DNA of 64,000 nucleotides, taken from Bacillus sp. JCM 19058. Lineage in GTDB: Bacteria > Bacillota > Bacilli > Bacillales_H > Bacillaceae_D. This document shows, piece after piece, positions 62,142-64,000 of the stretch (positions are counted from its first letter, which is position 1; the number at the start of each line of letters is the position of its first letter). The notes under the pieces were generated by a model. The model ran no database searches, had not been told where the DNA came from, and saw nothing but the letters and a program-made list of their open reading frames with translations. The stretch lies in NCBI GenBank assembly GCA_001310555.1, contig BAXO01000018.1, positions 1 through 64,000 of the forward strand. Reading direction: 5' to 3'. The translations under genes were made by a program, and so were the position numbers.

Positions 62142-63009
62142 ATGAAAAAACTGTTTCAGAAATCGAATTACTCTCCAGGCGAATTGTCAACAGGTGGAAA
62201 ACTCTTCACGTATCTTTTGTTGCTGGCAGGACTTTCTTTTTTTCCTTTTTCCGGTTTTGTGGATGGTGTCAACCTCGTTGAAATCATTGGAGCAAGTTGT
62301 GCAGAAGCCTCTCAGCATTTTGCCGGAAAGCTTAAACTGGAGTAATTATGTTGAGGTGTTTCAAAATCATCCCTTTTCCACTTATTTGTGGAACACCACT
62401 TGGTATACGATCGTAACTGTGATCGGAACAGTTTTCTTCTCGGCATTCATTGCCTTTGGCTTTGCCAGGTTTCGGGCGAGAGGGAGCACTATACTGTTCG
62501 CGCTTGTTCTCAGTACAATGATGCTGCCCCCTCAGGTGACGATGATTCCACAATACTTGCTGTTTAACTCGATTGGCTGGGTCGATTCCTATTTGCCGCT
62601 AACTGTTCCGATGATGGCGGGGAGTGCCTTTCTAATTTTTCTATTGCGTCAATTTTATTTAGGGTTGTCAAAGGATCTTGACGAAGCGGTGACGATTGAC
62701 GGGGGAGGATACTTCACTATTTTCTTTCGGATCATTTTGCCTTTGTCAGCTCCTGCGATGGCGACAGCTGGAATTATGGAATTTATGTTCCGCTGGAATG
62801 ATTTGATAGGCCCGTTAATTTACTTGAACACGGCTGAGCTTTACCCTCTTTCCCTAGGATTAGCGAACTTTACTGCCGCGTATTCGGCTACACCTTGGCA
62901 GCTCCTGATGGCAGCGTCGGTGATGGCTGTTGTGCCGCCACTCGTCCTGTTTTTCTTTGCACAGAAGTATTTTATCCAAGGTGTTGTCATTTCAGGGACG
63001 AAGGGCTAG
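62142..63009 (+). CDS. sugar ABC transporter permease, MalG-like (frameshifted)
   Basis: About 289 residues, six helices. EAA loop D-E-A-V-T-I-D-G-G-G near 62690 and the family C-terminus F-I-Q-G-V-V-I-S-G-T-K-G. A T7 run near 62238-62244 in the first helix breaks the frame. Starts 12 bp after the MalF-like gene with its own RBS (GGTGAGAAAAGG). Confidence 0.9.
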
Positions 63010-63021
63010 CTCAGATCAAGA

Positions 63022-63048
63022 ACCCCCTCCGTGCGACAAGAGGGGGGT
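63022..63048 (+). terminator. terminator of importer operon
   Basis: A strong G/C stem ACCCCCTC / GAGGGGGGT with a 10-nt loop, then CTTTGCTGTTTTT, 12 bp after the last permease stop. Confidence 0.75.
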
Positions 63049-63091
63049 ACCTTTGCTGTTTTTCAATAGTTTAAGCATGACAACGCGTGAC

Positions 63092-63277
63092 CTATTTGTC
63101 ACACGTCCGAACGCCTCCGACTGCAAAATTCGTTTGTTTCATTTCCTCAATGACAATTGAAACTCGTTCTGCAGGAGCTCCGGTTGTCTCGGCGACAGCG
63201 GCGGTTACCTTTTCCACTAACGCCCGTTTTTGTTCATCTGTTCGACCCTCGAGTAGTTGCACTGTAATGATCGGCAT
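63092..63277 (-). CDS. 4-oxalocrotonate tautomerase family protein
   Basis: 61 residues, intact, typical hexameric tautomerase length. The catalytic Pro follows the initiator Met (M-P-I-I-T-V-Q-L-L-E-G-R), then R-V-S-I-V-I-E-E-M near residue 38, with N-F-A-V-G-G at the end. Closest to Bacillus YwhB. AGAGG precedes ATG 63277. It converges on the importer operon. Confidence 0.9.
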   Translation of the reverse strand: MPIITVQLLEGRTDEQKRALVEKVTAAVAETTGAPAERVSIVIEEMKQTNFAVGGVRTCDK

Positions 63278-63504
63278 AGGAAAACCTCTTTTCTATAAGT
63301 ATAAGGCTTATTATAGCAAAAAAAGCTCGTCATAGGCTGAGCTAATCCCCATTACTTCATATGAGAAGACGTAAAATCGCCTGTTACTATCATTTCATTA
63401 AAACAAGGTCAACGGAAGAGCGGTTATTTCAGGACAATACTCGGGAGATGCATTGTTTCTTTAACGAGTTATAGTAGAAAAAGGTTTTGTTTACACGCTC
63501 TTAT

Positions 63505-63554
63505 TGCAAAATTCAGTTGTATGGGTGTATAATACACTAGTGAACAATACACTA
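63505..63554 (+). promoter_or_regulatory. padR promoter with repeated operator half-sites
   Basis: TTGCAA (63505-63510), an 18-bp spacer and TATAAT (63529-63534). AATACACTA occurs twice, at 63531-63539 and 63546-63554, 15 bp apart, spanning the -10 box and the transcription start. The arrangement suits autorepression by the PadR protein encoded next. Confidence 0.65.
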
Positions 63555-63573
63555 CAATGAAGGAAGCTGATGT

Positions 63574-64000
63574 ATGTCTTATGTAGAGTGTATGGTATTA
63601 GGCCTTTTAAAAGAAGGTTATCGTTATGGATATGAATTGGACAAGGTTTTGGAAGAACGAAAGATGCGTTACTGGGCAAATATTAGTCGAAAATCAATTT
63701 ATTTGGCTTTGCAGAGAATGACGAAGAAGGCTGGGTGGAAGCAAATACACACAAAGAAGGGAACATGCCGGTGCAAACGGTTTATAAGCTAACACCTGAA
63801 GGAGAAGAAAGATTGGAGTATATGATCACTAATGGCCTCAGTTCGCAAGAATTTATTAAATTTGAATATAGCATCCCGATGGCTTTTATTGAGCGACTTC
63901 CTCCTGATAAGGCTATCGAACAAGTGTTAAAACGCCGTGACTGGCTGAAGCAATTCGTAGAGCAGATCCCTCCTGAGGAGCAGGATCACAAGGTCGAATC
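63574..64000 (+). CDS. PadR-family transcriptional regulator (frameshifted, runs off window)
   Basis: N-terminal winged helix of the PadR type: V-L-G-L-L-K-E-G-Y-R-Y-G-Y-E-L near the start, then I-Y-L-A-L-Q-R-M. A frame break near 63730 separates it from Y-K-L-T-P-E-G-E-E-R-L and the helical C-terminus, which continues past the window. GAAGGAAG precedes ATG 63574. PadR genes are often followed by a membrane protein or multidrug exporter gene; that region is outside the window. Confidence 0.85.

Overview
The window looks like the chromosome of an endospore-forming Bacillaceae (Bacillota), probably an environmental or alkaliphilic Bacillus relative. The evidence is a spore-germination pair (cwlJ, gerQ), Gram-positive ribosome binding sites of the AAGGAGG type, sigma-A promoters, coproheme decarboxylase HemQ, the Bacillus-type lipoyl enzyme LipL, and a gene order (ung, ywdI, ywdK, gerQ, cwlJ, hemQ, pta, lipL, ywfO, ywgA) that follows one stretch of the Bacillus subtilis chromosome with other genes inserted. 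No tRNA, rRNA, CRISPR array, transposase or prophage was recognised.

Most genes longer than about 800 bp are split into two or more reading frames. The breaks usually sit in runs of 7-8 A or T and usually need one base removed to restore the protein. Housekeeping genes are hit as often as accessory ones, so these are annotated as single genes and the breaks are read as uncorrected long-read homopolymer errors. Breaks away from homopolymers also occur.

Layout. 0.6-9.6 kb: transglutaminase-like lipoprotein, Eis-like acetyltransferase, a flavoprotein remnant, an M20 dipeptidase, a cyclic-di-GMP GGDEF-EAL protein and a phospholipase D-like protein. 9.9-16.2 kb: TPR protein, rRNA methyltransferase, a guanidine-I riboswitch controlling a YkkCD-type exporter pair, and topoisomerase III. 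16.4-23.8 kb: small proteins, a VOC protein, a DUF5946-like protein, LD-carboxypeptidase, Rieske oxidoreductase, MFS transporter, CPBP protease. 24.0-27.7 kb: three perfect DnaA boxes and a long leader before a CshA-like RNA helicase, then a 2-hydroxyacid dehydrogenase and a hypothetical protein. 27.9-36.1 kb: a carbohydrate-response cluster, YesN/YesM-like two-component system, LplABC-like ABC importer and FAD oxidoreductase. 36.3-44.1 kb: pyridoxine kinase, YjiH-family membrane protein, ung, AbrB-family transporter, and an ammonium transporter followed by a GlnD-like DUF294 protein and a DEDDh exonuclease. 44.5-50.2 kb: the spore, heme, acetate and lipoate block. 50.7-56.5 kb: dicarboxylate/amino-acid symporter, a 21-bp tandem repeat array, asparagine synthetase, and VOC proteins, one paired with a tandem HxlR-like regulator behind a palindromic promoter. 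57.0-64.0 kb: YwfO, YwgA, a second sugar ABC importer with a CcpA-like site, a 4-oxalocrotonate tautomerase and the start of a PadR regulator.

The two carbohydrate importers both lack an ATPase gene and presumably share an MsmX-type ATPase encoded elsewhere. The most noteworthy regions are the Amt-DUF294-exonuclease module, the guanidine riboswitch operon, the DnaA-box cluster, the 21-bp repeats, and a three-repeat transglutaminase lipoprotein whose repeats reveal a hidden out-of-frame segment.
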